Shown here in pieces: positions 39,801 to 48,127 of a stretch of 64,000 nucleotides of DNA. Both the position numbers and the translations under genes were made by a program. Each line of letters begins with the position of its first letter. Position 1 is the stretch's first letter. Source of the stretch: an uncultured cyanobacterium (GTDB lineage: Bacteria; Cyanobacteriota; Cyanobacteriia; Cyanobacteriales; Geitlerinemataceae); contig CALCCD010000127.1 in the NCBI GenBank assembly GCA_937899645.1, positions 1 through 64,000 on the forward strand. Direction: 5' to 3'. The notes beneath the pieces were generated by a model. It worked only from the letters and a program-made list of their open reading frames with translations. It was not told where the DNA came from and made no database searches.

Positions 39801-39850
39801 TTCGAGCACTGAGCTTGTCGTTGGCGTAGCCTTCGCTCTGCGAATAGGCG
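39801..39850 (+). repeat. Interspersed repeat, CGTTGGCGTAGCCTTCGC family (copy B)
   Basis: Reads TTCGAGCACTGAGCTTGTCG followed by TTGGCGTAGCCTTCGC and TCTGCGAATAGG. Its first half also matches the central part of the MITE-like element at 40982-41115. Confidence 0.7.
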
Positions 39851-40125
39851 CGGCTATTTTTCGCGATTTCGCCGAGGCGATCGGCAAGCTAACGCTTTGC
39901 GAACGACAAGCTTGGTGACCGAGCTCAGTCGAAGTCCAGCTTTCTAGATGCGGCCTTTTGTGCAGCTCAAAATCTTTATGCAAGAGGTCTACAGAGAAGG
40001 CATTTGGCTCGACGAAGCGCCAGCGCTCGTACGAACCCGAGCTATCGCTTAGCGAACTCGTTCTCTCGTTTTGTTCGCTGGCGAGCCGATCGCACCAGTA
40101 GTGCGCCCACAGCACGGCGTTGGAT

Positions 40126-40161
40126 GCCTCTTCATCTGATGACTCCATCAGATGAAGAGGC
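40126..40161. repeat. Perfect 16-bp inverted repeat with 4-base loop
   Basis: GCCTCTTCATCTGATG is followed by ACTC and the exact reverse complement. There is no T-run after it on either strand, so a standard terminator is unlikely. It lies in a region with no accepted gene. Confidence 0.85.
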
Positions 40162-40498
40162 AAGAAGATGAAGGTTAACACCAGCAACTTTACGAAAAGA
40201 AAATTGACAGCATTTCCCTCCATTTCGCGCTTCTACAGTACCGAACTTCTACTAATTAAAAGCTAGAATTTACGAAGTATGAGTTAAGTTGACTCGGTCT
40301 ATTTCTGTTGCAAAGCTTTGAGAAGTCTGGCGAAACGCTGCAAGATTCACTGAATAGTTAAGAAGATCGTACGCGACGCTGAGAAGCAACTGAGAGACCC
40401 TGTAAGCCCGCTTTACTCTCGACAGCAAGACAAGTGAGAGCACTCTTGGTTCGTCAAAGCGTTATCTAGGACGCTCTCAGGCTACCTACGGTGAAATT

Positions 40499-40861
40499 AT
40501 GCTGCGGTACTTCAGAATTCCATTCGATCGCTGCTCGGATATCGAGGTTACAAAAGAGGCTAATTCTCGGATGGAGAAGCTAGAGCGTAACCTAGTGATT
40601 GCCATACGCGTTGGCTTCTCCGATAGCAGCACCAATTTTCGTGCTTTCCGTGCCACAAACAATATTGCGAAGAATTTAGGACATTGTGGTTTTGAGTACG
40701 ACCCAAAAACGAACTGGAGTATTCGACTGCGACTCGCGCAGATCGACGCGGCGCGACTGCAAATAAAAGCAATGGGCGGATCGGATACGTTGGTCGCAGC
40801 GATGGATTGGCGGCCCGCAATCGATCGTTTGCTAGAGCTGGAGTGTCGTCAGTCTGCTTGA
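40499..40861 (+). CDS. Hypothetical protein, 120 residues
   Basis: This frame encodes a mixed charged protein (begins MLRYFRIPFDRCSDIEVTKE, ends RPAIDRLLELECRQSA) without membrane segments or a known domain. GGTGA lies four bases before the ATG, closer than usual. Codon use is AT-richer than in neighbouring genes. It sits in a repeat-rich region just upstream of a MITE-like element, so it may be acquired DNA or a remnant; it may also not be expressed. Confidence 0.4.
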   Translation: MLRYFRIPFDRCSDIEVTKEANSRMEKLERNLVIAIRVGFSDSSTNFRAFRATNNIAKNLGHCGFEYDPKTNWSIRLRLAQIDAARLQIKAMGGSDTLVAAMDWRPAIDRLLELECRQSA

Positions 40862-40981
40862 TCCAATGGCGAAGACGATTGAGCAAAAAAATGCAGTTCT
40901 GCAAGTGGGAGCTTACGTAGGTTAAAGGTCTGCGCGTTGATGACTCTGCGGAACAACCTCAATAATTGGCTTGCTCGACTT

Positions 40982-41115
40982 AGAGCACTCCACGGAAATA
41001 AATGTCCGGTATTCAGAGTTCGAGCACTGAGCTTGTCGAAGTGCGTCACACCCAGGCTTCGACAAGCTCAGCCTTCATTGGCGGCTTCTGGACAAATATA
41101 TTTGTGGAGTGCTCT
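40982..41115. mobile_element. MITE-like element upstream of the LOG gene
   Basis: This 134-bp segment has complementary ends: AGAGCACTCCAC (40982-40993) and GTGGAGTGCTCT (41104-41115) match exactly, and similarity continues inward to GTCC/GGAC. The centre has a second perfect 14-bp inverted repeat TGAGCTTGTCGAAG (41028-41041) and its complement (41057-41070). There is no coding capacity. It ends 45 bases before the LOG-family start, so it may carry or disturb that promoter. Confidence 0.7.
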
Positions 41116-41160
41116 TGGAGGTCTAATGGAGATCGTTTCGACCCCGAGCATCGCACCCGC

Positions 41161-42246
41161 ATGAGCAGCCAATCCCACGAACCGCTACAGCATCCCAAAC
41201 GCCAGTCCAGCCCACCCGCCGAGGTCGTGCGCGCGATGCTCGACGCTCTGACCGACCATCCTCACCGCGCCTGGATCGAGCGTGCCCTGCTCGACATCTG
41301 CGAGATGGCCGATCGCGACGTCGATCGCCTCGATTGGAAAATTCTCAGCCAGTCGATTCGGGATATGACGCGCGCGATGGAGATGTTCGAGCCCTACCGC
41401 TACGTGCGCAAGGTGGCGATTTTCGGATCGGCGCGCACGCCCGAGGACGCGCCGGAGTTTCAACTGGCGCGATCGCTGGCGGCGAAGTTGGCCGATGCGG
41501 GCTTTATGGCGCTGACGGGTGCGGGCGGCGGCATCATGGAAGCAGCGAATCGGGGCGCGGGCGCAACGCGATCGTTCGGGCTCAATATCACGCTGCCCTT
41601 CGAGCAAACCGCCAACCCTTATATCGACGGTGACTCGAAGGCGATCGAGTTCAAATATTTCTTTACGCGCAAGCTGTTTTTCCTGAAGGAAAGCGACGCG
41701 ATCGTGCTGTTCCCCGGCGGGTTCGGCACGATGGACGAGGCGTTCGAGTCGATCGTGCTGCTGCAAACCGGCAAGTTCGGCCCCGCGCCGTTCGTCTTGG
41801 TGCAGCCGCCGGGAAACCGCTACTGGAACGAGTGGGAAGATTACGTGCGCGGTCAGCTACTGGCGCAGGGGTTGATTTCGTCCGACGACTTGAAGCTATT
41901 TTCGATCGTCGAAGATGCCGACGTAGCCTGCGCGGTCGTCCGCGATTTTTACAGCGTTTATCATTCCAGCCGCTTTGTGGGCGATCGCCTGGTGTTGCGG
42001 CTGCGCTCGGCGCTCGAAGGGGACGCGATCGCGCAGCTCAACGCCGAGTTTGGCGACCTGCTCGCGTCCGGCAGCATCGAGCCCAGCGCCGCCCTGCCGG
42101 AAGAAGCTGGCGACGAAACCGAGCGTCTGCCCCGGCTAGTGCTGCACTTCGATCGCCGCAGCTACGGACGCCTGCACGCCATGATTCGGGCCATCAACCG
42201 CCTCGGCGCGTGCGAGTCGCTCGAGGTCTGTGCCAAACGTGGTTAG
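41161..42246 (+). CDS. LOG family protein (lysine decarboxylase-like Rossmann fold)
   Basis: The 361-residue protein has a LOG domain at about residues 75-270: VAIFGSARTPEDA, TGAGGGIMEAANRGA and VLFPGGFGTMDEAFE with the PGGxGTxxE signature. LOG proteins hydrolyse nucleoside monophosphates to base and ribose 5-phosphate (cytokinin-activating in plants). It is longer than minimal LOG proteins (about 190), with extra N- and C-terminal regions, as in other cyanobacterial homologues. The frame opens at 41002 inside the MITE-like element, but the ATG at 41161 is the reasonable start. Confidence 0.88.
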   Translation: MSSQSHEPLQHPKRQSSPPAEVVRAMLDALTDHPHRAWIERALLDICEMADRDVDRLDWKILSQSIRDMTRAMEMFEPYRYVRKVAIFGSARTPEDAPEFQLARSLAAKLADAGFMALTGAGGGIMEAANRGAGATRSFGLNITLPFEQTANPYIDGDSKAIEFKYFFTRKLFFLKESDAIVLFPGGFGTMDEAFESIVLLQTGKFGPAPFVLVQPPGNRYWNEWEDYVRGQLLAQGLISSDDLKLFSIVEDADVACAVVRDFYSVYHSSRFVGDRLVLRLRSALEGDAIAQLNAEFGDLLASGSIEPSAALPEEAGDETERLPRLVLHFDRRSYGRLHAMIRAINRLGACESLEVCAKRG

Positions 42247-42314
42247 CCAGCTTGAGACCTCAGAATGCACCAATAAATAAACATCCAATCCAAATAAACG
42301 TCCAGTTTGCGTAG

Positions 42315-42346
42315 TCGTTGGCGTAGCCTTCGCAAGGCGAATATGC
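42315..42346 (+). repeat. Interspersed repeat, CGTTGGCGTAGCCTTCGC family (copy C)
   Basis: TAGTCGTTGGCGTAGCCTTCGCAAGGCGAATATG matches copies A and B in the core. It lies in the gap between the LOG gene and menA. Confidence 0.65.
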
Positions 42347-42467
42347 GGGTTTAGGAAAACGTTGATGAGCCTGTATGTCTCATCCTCAAGTCGGATGATT
42401 ATATTTTTTCGAGCGCGCTCGGAGGTTTCCAAACCCTCTGAAATCTGGGGTATGGAGATCCTGGCTA

Positions 42468-43403
42468 TTAACCAAACCACAGTGGCGCGATCGCTCCGAG
42501 GCCGAACAGCATCCCGCCGAGGAAGTGCATTCGCACGGCGATGAACTTGCTGTTGCCGACTTTTTCTGGGCGATCGTGGTTTTCGCTTACGTGCCGACAG
42601 AGCCGCACCGCCAGCGGAAAGCCCAGCGTCAGCGCCAGCGTCCCCACCGGCAGCGCCCCGAAGACGACACCCGCCACCGGTGCGATGTAAATCGCCGCGC
42701 AAATCCAGGGCAGCAGTCGCGCGCCCCGCTGCGTCCCCAGGCGGACGATCGGCGATCGCTTGCCCGCCGCCAGGTCGTCTGCAACCTGATGGAAATGCGA
42801 GCAAAATAGAATCAGGCTCGTCGCCAAGCCCACCAGCACCGCCGCGATCGCCAGTCCCAGCAGATGCGCGCCCGACGCCAGCGGCGACCAGCTCCCGGTC
42901 TGGCTGTAGTACGCCGCCGCCAGCGCCATCGGCCCGAAGGTGACGAAGCAGATAATCTCGCCGAGCCCCTGGTAGCCCAGGCGAAACGGCGGCCCCTGGT
43001 AGGTGTAACCCAAAAAGCAGGCCAGCGACACGATCGCAGCGATCGTCGGGTCGCGCTGCATCCAGGACAGTGCCAACACGCCGCCGAGGCCGAGGACGAG
43101 CAGCAGGTTTGCGACCCAAAAGACACCGTTTTTATTGCCCGTTAGATTGACGATCGAGTGGGCTTTATTCTTATCAATTCCAGTGTCGGCATCGAACACG
43201 TCGTTGGTTAAATTCAGCCAGGCGATGATGGAGATCGCCGACATCAGAAAAATCGCCAGCGGAGACCATTTAAAAGCCGCAGTTTGTCCGATCGCAATCG
43301 CACTACCCACCCAAATTGGGACGATTGCAACGGTGTACATCGGTGGTTTGATCGCCGCCATCCACAACTTCGAGCGATCGGCAGAATCTGTTATCGAAAC
43401 CAA
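42468..43403 (-). CDS. menA: 1,4-dihydroxy-2-naphthoate phytyltransferase MenA
   Basis: MenA attaches the phytyl chain to dihydroxynaphthoate in phylloquinone synthesis, the photosystem I quinone. The 311-residue membrane protein has KLWMAAIKPPMYTVAIVPI at the N-terminus and the prenyl-diphosphate site LTNDVFDADTGIDKNK (NDxxDxxxD), a later SHFHQVADDLAAGKRSPIVRLG site, and many helices. A TTG start at 43403 is proposed because GAGGA lies nine bases ahead and no ATG or GTG fits; the frame itself opens at 43541. It is divergent from menF, the other phylloquinone gene here. Confidence 0.93.
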   Translation of the reverse strand: MVSITDSADRSKLWMAAIKPPMYTVAIVPIWVGSAIAIGQTAAFKWSPLAIFLMSAISIIAWLNLTNDVFDADTGIDKNKAHSIVNLTGNKNGVFWVANLLLVLGLGGVLALSWMQRDPTIAAIVSLACFLGYTYQGPPFRLGYQGLGEIICFVTFGPMALAAAYYSQTGSWSPLASGAHLLGLAIAAVLVGLATSLILFCSHFHQVADDLAAGKRSPIVRLGTQRGARLLPWICAAIYIAPVAGVVFGALPVGTLALTLGFPLAVRLCRHVSENHDRPEKVGNSKFIAVRMHFLGGMLFGLGAIAPLWFG

Positions 43404-43867
43404 AGCAGTACGTCCTCTTTCAAAGCCATTTTTAAGTTTAAAATTCCCGACCGAAGTTCGGATTGAATTCGCGCCGAAGCCCGAGCGCAGCCCGTGCAAC
43501 AGGCTGACCGGATCTCTGGCCAACGCCCGATTCGAGCCCAAACGATCTTTTTGCCTTAGCTTAGACCGTTTGCCACCTGTGCGTTGCCCAAAAACAGCCC
43601 TGAAGTATCACTCTGCCCGTCGCAAGCGCTCCGCGATCGCCAGCACGCACCGGCGGATCGCAGAACTCTACGGGCAGCATAAAACGCGCTCCGAACGGCC
43701 CGATCGCCCGCTGCGACCGAACGCTTAGATTCGGGAATGTTAGATTATGCTTCAGGGCTGCATGGATGGCTGTGCCTCGATTTAGGAGCAATCGGGCTGA
43801 CGTTGCGCGCAAACGGCGCGTCGGATCCCTTCTCGTATTTTGACGATTCCTTACATCCGCGCGATCT
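43404..43867. other. 464-base divergent region between menA and menF
   Basis: The region should hold promoters for both phylloquinone genes. Plus-strand frames here are the reverse of the menA upstream frame and do not look like proteins. No repeat or RNA was recognised. Confidence 0.4.
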
Positions 43868-45340
43868 ATGCTCGTTCGACCCAGTTTTGCCGAGCCGCCA
43901 GCAGGCCGTCAGACGCTCGAATCGTTCCTCGAAAGCTGTCGGCAACAGGCCGAGCGCTCGCGTGCGGAGCGATATGCAAGCGTGAGCTTTGAGGGTGGCG
44001 ATCTCGACCCTTTGGCGATATTGCAGCAGCTCGATCGCGCCGATCGCCTCAGTTTTTACCACGAGAATACGGCAGAGGATTTAATGATTGCCGCGATCGA
44101 TAGTGTCGCTTCTTTCGAGTCCGACTGTCTCGATCGATTTAAGGCCGCGCGGCAGTTTTCCGAGCGCTGTTTTGAGAATATTTCTCATTGGAATCCGCGA
44201 TCGCTTCCCTATGGAAATCCACATCTTTTCTGTGGGTTTACCTTTTTCGAGCGAGATCGTCAGGGCACTTTCCCCAGCAGCACCGTATTTTTGCCTCACT
44301 GGCAGATCGTCCGCCACGCCAGCGGCGCGACAATGGTGTGCAACGCGATCGTACGCGGCTCGACGGACGCGGCGGGGCTGGCGCGGGCGCTGCAATCCGA
44401 GGCAGACGAGCTGATGCGATCGCCTGTCCGGGTCGCGGAGGCTACCGCTTCGCGCGAGCGGCAGATCGATCGCCACAATATCGCCCGCTTCAAGGCCACC
44501 GTCGCAGAGGTGCTGGAGACGATCGCGGGCGGCACGCTCAGCAAGGCCGTTCTGTCCCACGCCGTCGATCTGACCGCGCCCCAGGACTTCGACGCCATCA
44601 GCTCCCTCCAGAGCCTGCGCCACCGCTACGCCGACTGCCACCTGTTCGCAATGGGCAACCGCTGGGGGCAGCGCTTTATCGGCGCGAGCCCAGAGCGGCT
44701 GTTCGCGATCCGGCAGGGGCGGCTGGTGGCCGACGCGCTGGCCGGGTCTGCTCCGCGCGGCGCGACGCCCGAGTCCGACGCCGCCCACGCCGAGGCGCTG
44801 CTGGCGAGCCCGAAGGAGATGCGCGAACATCGGGTCGTGGTGGAATTTCTGCTCGATCGCCTGCGGGAGCTGGGCATCGAGCCGGAGCCGATCGCGCCGA
44901 CCCGGCTGTTGCAGCTCTCGAATATCCAGCACCTCTGGACACCAATCTACGCCGATCTGACGGGCCTCGCCGACCCAGAGAAACGGGTCGGCGAGGCCGA
45001 TTTTACAGACCTTGCCGATTTCGCAGACCTTGCGGTACACCCGCTTCAGCTCGTCGAGAGCCTGCACCCGACGCCCGCCGTAGCCGGGTCGCCCCAGTCA
45101 GTGGCCTACCGGGAAATCTGTCGCCACGAGCAGTTCGATCGTCTGCTGTTTGCCGCACCGCTCGGCTGGTTTGACGCAGCGGGCAACGCCAGCTTTTTGG
45201 TGGGGATTCGCTCGGCGCTGCTGGACGGCGCGCGGGCGCGGCTCTACGCCGGGGCGGGCATTGTCGCCGGATCGCACCCCGATCGCGAGCTGGCCGAGGT
45301 GGAGCTAAAGCTACGCACGACGATCGATTCGCTGGTTTAG
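43868..45340 (+). CDS. menF: Isochorismate synthase MenF
   Basis: MenF turns chorismate into isochorismate, the first step to phylloquinone. The 490-residue protein has the chorismate-binding fold: TLSKAVLSHAVDL, FIGASPERLFAIRQGRLVADALAGSAPRG, KEMREHRVVVEFL, HPTPAVAGSP and YAGAGIVAGSHPDRELAEVELKL. An unusual insertion of about 24 residues (GLADPEKRVGEADFTDLADF then ADLA) sits at about residues 366-389 between the conserved ADLT and VHPL. At DNA level it is a perfect 14-bp palindrome plus an 18-base direct repeat. The frame stays open, so the protein is probably functional. Confidence 0.93.
   Translation: MLVRPSFAEPPAGRQTLESFLESCRQQAERSRAERYASVSFEGGDLDPLAILQQLDRADRLSFYHENTAEDLMIAAIDSVASFESDCLDRFKAARQFSERCFENISHWNPRSLPYGNPHLFCGFTFFERDRQGTFPSSTVFLPHWQIVRHASGATMVCNAIVRGSTDAAGLARALQSEADELMRSPVRVAEATASRERQIDRHNIARFKATVAEVLETIAGGTLSKAVLSHAVDLTAPQDFDAISSLQSLRHRYADCHLFAMGNRWGQRFIGASPERLFAIRQGRLVADALAGSAPRGATPESDAAHAEALLASPKEMREHRVVVEFLLDRLRELGIEPEPIAPTRLLQLSNIQHLWTPIYADLTGLADPEKRVGEADFTDLADFADLAVHPLQLVESLHPTPAVAGSPQSVAYREICRHEQFDRLLFAAPLGWFDAAGNASFLVGIRSALLDGARARLYAGAGIVAGSHPDRELAEVELKLRTTIDSLV
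44963..45034 (+). repeat. In-frame palindrome plus direct repeat inside menF
   Basis: GGCCTCGCCGACCC (44963-44976) and its exact complement (44985-44998) enclose an 8-base loop; then two 18-base units GATTTTACAGACCTTGCC and GATTTCGCAGACCTTGCG follow (44999-45034). The whole is 72 bases, 24 codons. Confidence 0.8.
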
Positions 45341-45405
45341 GTTGCCAATTTAGGCCGCCAATCTGGGTCGCCAATCTGGGTCGCCAATCTGGGTCGCCAA
45401 TCTGG
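45341..45405. repeat. Five tandem 13-bp units after menF
   Basis: The unit GTCGCCAATCTGG occurs three times exactly, preceded by GTTGCCAATTTAG and GCCGCCAATCTGG. The array starts at the base after the menF stop. Confidence 0.9.
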
Positions 45406-45459
45406 GCCGGAGCCTGGATCGGGCTTTACCTGGGACGACTCAAACGCCCGAACCCGCGA

Positions 45460-45557
45460 CCCATTGAAGTTGGTTCATTGAAGTTGGCCCACCGAAGTCG
45501 GCCTACCGAAGTTGGCCCACCGAAGTCGGCTTACCGAAGTCAGCCCACCGAAATTGG
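45460..45557. repeat. Seven tandem 14-bp units
   Basis: The unit CCCACCGAAGTCGG and close variants (CCTACCGAAGTTGG, CCCATTGAAGTTGG) run without gaps for 98 bases. The unit differs in length and sequence from the 13-bp array 55 bases upstream. Confidence 0.9.
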
Positions 45558-45655
45558 GTTTTCCGGCTAGCGAACGGGTCGCCTCGGTGACTAGGATTGT
45601 CGTGCGATCGCCCGCGATCGCGGTTCTTTCTCTCACGTCTTCGGACGGGACACCC

Positions 45656-46039
45656 ATGACGAAAGACGACGAATACTGGAAGCGCAAGCTAGACGAACTC
45701 GAGCTCGACATCGCTGCCAAATCGGCCAGTTCGGCCAAATCAGCTAGCTCGGAGAAGTCGGCAAATCCGAGCGATCGCTCGCCCCAGACCACGCGCGTAA
45801 CGCCCGACCCCAGCGCCCCAAGCCTGGAGGGCATCTACCAGCAGTCTCGCGCCTGGTTCGCGACGCTACCCTCCGCCGGAAAGGGGATCGTTATCCTCGG
45901 CGGCGGCGTGCTGGCGCTGTCGGTAGTGCGGACGCTGGTGCAGGTGGTGACCTTCAGCCTGAGTATGGGCTTGTTTCTGCTGATGGCCTATGGGGCGTAT
46001 CGCTTCCTCGGCCAGCGCGACTCGGGCGGCTCGCCCTAG
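45656..46039 (+). CDS. Small membrane protein, hypothetical
   Basis: The 127-residue protein has a charged N-terminus (MTKDDEYWKRKLDELELDIA), a Ser/Ala/Lys low-complexity stretch (AKSASSAKSASSEKSANPS, residues 21-39) encoded by degenerate 18-base repeats, a linker, and one long or two short membrane segments (about residues 77-116). GGACGGGA lies ahead of the ATG. No family is recognised with certainty; the body resembles small cyanobacterial membrane proteins of unknown function. Confidence 0.7.
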   Translation: MTKDDEYWKRKLDELELDIAAKSASSAKSASSEKSANPSDRSPQTTRVTPDPSAPSLEGIYQQSRAWFATLPSAGKGIVILGGGVLALSVVRTLVQVVTFSLSMGLFLLMAYGAYRFLGQRDSGGSP

Positions 46040-46322
46040 TTTCCTTTCAGTTCGCTCTAGTTCGGTTCGGCTCGCTCCGGCTCGATATTCGAGCGGCGCG
46101 GCGAAAGGCGGCGCGGCGCGAGCAGGACGGCGCGAGACGATCGCGATCGCGAAAACACACTCACAATAGACGGAGCGATCTCTGCGTTTCGGCGCGGGCC
46201 GATCGCTAATGCGCATCGCCCCTGAGGCTTTTGTCTGGCTTTACCACCGACCGGGAGGCCTGACCTGGCTTCCCGAGAGGAGTTCCGAGGCGGTGCGCGC
46301 AGCGTTTCATTCTGTTTTCATC

Positions 46323-46841
46323 ATGCCTGTTGTTTCCCCGCTCGCTCGCAAACTCGGCGCGGTTGGCGCGGTCTTCGCGCTCTCGATCGCGCTCTTCGTC
46401 GGACTGCCCGCCCCCGCCCAGGCCCTAACCTTTACCCCCTACACTCCCTTGGCACTGTTTAACTTCTCCGGCTCGCGCCCCGCAGACCTCGGCGTCAAAG
46501 ACGGCCAGCTCAAAGCCTGCCCGAACTCGCCCAACTGCGTCTCCAGCCAAGCCAGCGACCCGGAACACTTTGTCGAGGCGATCGCCACCAGCGATGCCGA
46601 GGCCGCCTTCGCGCGTATCGCCGAGCTGGTCGCCGCCGACAAGACCGCCGCGATCGTCACGAAAAACGACGGCTACCTCTACGCCGAGTACACCTCGAAT
46701 CTGATGGGTTTCGTCGATGATGTCGAATTCTGGCTCGATCGCGACGCGGGCGAGATTGCCGTTCGCTCCGCCTCGCGCCTCGGCGAGTCCGACCTGGGCG
46801 TCAACCGCAAGCGCATCGAAGCGATCCGCGCTGCGCTCTAA
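46323..46841 (+). CDS. DUF1499 family exported protein
   Basis: The 172-residue protein has a signal peptide (LGAVGAVFALSIALFVGLPAPAQA in pieces, cleavage after AQA at about residue 33) and the DUF1499 core: LKACPNSPNCVSSQASDPEH at about residues 59-78, then YLYAEYTSNLMGFVDDVEFWLD and VRSASRLGESDLGVNRKRIEAIR. Function unknown; location periplasmic or lumenal. The start is the ATG next to the signal peptide. Confidence 0.9.
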   Translation: MPVVSPLARKLGAVGAVFALSIALFVGLPAPAQALTFTPYTPLALFNFSGSRPADLGVKDGQLKACPNSPNCVSSQASDPEHFVEAIATSDAEAAFARIAELVAADKTAAIVTKNDGYLYAEYTSNLMGFVDDVEFWLDRDAGEIAVRSASRLGESDLGVNRKRIEAIRAAL

Positions 46842-46859
46842 TCGCCATCCCCAACCCCG

Positions 46860-47528
46860 CTAGCCCTTCTTCGAGACAGCAGGGCAGTCTTTGAGGTACC
46901 AGCGCCAGGGAATCTCCACCCCGCGCGTGATGCCGATGCGCGCCGTCTGTACGAGCTGAAGTTCACCGCGATCGAGCCCATCGGAAAACTCCGGCGATCG
47001 CGCCTCGAGCCACAGTTCGCCCGCCGGGTCGAGCCGCGTTCCGCACAGAGGCAAATCGATGCCGAAAACGCGGCAGAGCTTGCCCGGCCCCGCCGCGAGG
47101 CGATCGAGCTGCCTTTGCGTCGTCGCGACCTCATCTGGCGGGCAAGCCTCGAGCTGAAGCGCCCGAATCAGCACCGCATCGGCCACGCCCTCACGCAGCG
47201 TCACGATATTGACGCAGCGGTGAATCCCGTAAATCTGATACACGTACACCAGCCCCGGCGCACCGAACATTGCGGCATTTCGCTTGGTCTGGCGGCGGTA
47301 GGCGTGGCAGGCCGGATCGTCGGCGGTGTAGGCTTCGGTCTCGACGATCGTACCCCGCAGCACCGTCTCGCCCACGCGTCGCACTAGCACGCAGCCGACC
47401 AGTTCCGGCGCGACTTCCGGGGCAGACCGCGCCAGCCAAGAGTCCGCGATCGCCGGTCGGCTTGGGCCGCGATCGCCGTCCCGCTCTCCGCGCGGATGGC
47501 CGGACTGCTCGCGCGAATCTTCAAGCAT
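46860..47528 (-). CDS. 3-methyladenine DNA glycosylase (AAG/MPG family)
   Basis: The 222-residue enzyme removes alkylated purines in base-excision repair. Family motifs: LVGCVLVRRVGETVLRGTIVETEAY (catalytic Glu in VETEAY), DPACHAYRRQTKRNAAMFG, GLVYVYQIYGIHRCVNIV and the GPGKLCRVFGI segment. The frame opens at 47846, but the ATG at 47528 begins the protein-like part. It is convergent with the DUF1499 gene, 18 bases apart. Confidence 0.92.
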   Translation of the reverse strand: MLEDSREQSGHPRGERDGDRGPSRPAIADSWLARSAPEVAPELVGCVLVRRVGETVLRGTIVETEAYTADDPACHAYRRQTKRNAAMFGAPGLVYVYQIYGIHRCVNIVTLREGVADAVLIRALQLEACPPDEVATTQRQLDRLAAGPGKLCRVFGIDLPLCGTRLDPAGELWLEARSPEFSDGLDRGELQLVQTARIGITRGVEIPWRWYLKDCPAVSKKG

Positions 47529-47657
47529 TGTTGCGTTCGGGCTCGATTTCAAGAACCCGCAGTTAAGATCGAAAGCATTAGGCGTAGGCCGCCGTTCGAG
47601 ACGCTCGATCGCCAGCCCGCCGCCATCTTGCCAGGATTCACACCCGACATTCGACTT

Positions 47658-47780
47658 ATGGACGTTAAAACGATCTTGCTCGCACTCTCGCCGGTCTTCG
47701 TGCTGCTGTGCCTGTTCTTCGGCACGAAAAACGGCTTTTACGACAGCGACGACTACCACGGCAATGGTTCGGCGCACTGA
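47658..47780 (+). CDS. Small one-helix protein, probably NdhP-like
   Basis: This 40-residue protein begins MDVKTILLALSPVFVLLCLF (one membrane helix) and ends FGTKNGFYDSDDYHGNGSAH, a strongly patterned polar tail. From memory this form fits NdhP, the small subunit of the cyanobacterial NDH-1 complex that stabilises cyclic electron flow; I am not certain of that name. The pattern and position directly upstream of two tRNAs support a real gene. It overlaps nothing on the plus strand. Confidence 0.65.
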   Translation: MDVKTILLALSPVFVLLCLFFGTKNGFYDSDDYHGNGSAH

Positions 47781-47967
47781 TGACGCCTCGAGTGCAGAGC
47801 TAACACGTCGCGCGGCCCGATCGCAGTCGCGCGTTTTTTGCGACATTCCAAACGATTCGAGAAAAATCGAGAGAGAGTGTTGCGCTGCGCCAAAAACTAG
47901 GTTAACGTTTAAAACCGTTGCACGGGCAGCTTTGCGAATTGGCAGACTGTTCGGATGTAAGCAATAT

Positions 47968-48049
47968 GGGTCGATGCCCGAGTGGTTAATGGGGGCGGAC
48001 TGTAAATCCGCTGGCTATGCCTACGTTGGTTCAAATCCAACTCGGCCCA
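47968..48049 (+). tRNA. tRNA-Tyr (GTA)
   Basis: The acceptor arms GGGTCGA and TCGGCCC pair; the anticodon loop CTGTAAA contains GTA; a long variable arm (class II) fits bacterial tRNA-Tyr; the T-arm is GTTGG-TTCAAAT-CCAAC. CCA is not encoded. Confidence 0.97.
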
Positions 48050-48055
48050 TTTCAA

Positions 48056-48127
48056 GCCTCTGTAGCTCAGTGGTAGAGCGCACCCTTGGTAAGGGTGAGG
48101 TCACGAGTTCAATCCTCGTCAGAGGCT
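48056..48127 (+). tRNA. tRNA-Thr (GGT)
   Basis: GCCTCTG pairs with CAGAGGC; the D-arm is AGCTCAGTGGTAGAGC; the anticodon stem CACCC/GGGTG holds the loop TTGGTAA with GGT; the T-arm is CGAGTTCAATCCTCG-like. It follows tRNA-Tyr by six bases, a common cyanobacterial pair, so they are probably one transcript. CCA is not encoded. Confidence 0.97.

Larger units (their letters stand above)
39472..40498. other. 1.03-kb region rich in repeats and hairpins, no firm gene
   Basis: It holds a degenerate copy of the petE 3' end (39499-39528), a possible terminator (39591-39620), a repeat-family copy (39801-39850), and a perfect 16-bp hairpin (40126-40161). A minus-strand frame of 142 codons (39795-40223) spans the last two and is probably not a gene. 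From about 40225 GC content falls. Confidence 0.5.

Noticed and set aside
39795-40223. Minus-strand frame of 142 codons downstream of petE
   Set aside because: It spans a dispersed repeat copy and a perfect 16-bp hairpin, has no ribosome site, and its C-terminal half is a translation of the repeat.
41002-41160. Upstream extension of the LOG protein by 53 codons
   Set aside because: This part translates the MITE-like element and has no similarity to LOG proteins.
45341-45557. CRISPR array
   Set aside because: Units of 13 and 14 bp are contiguous without spacers; these are tandem repeats.
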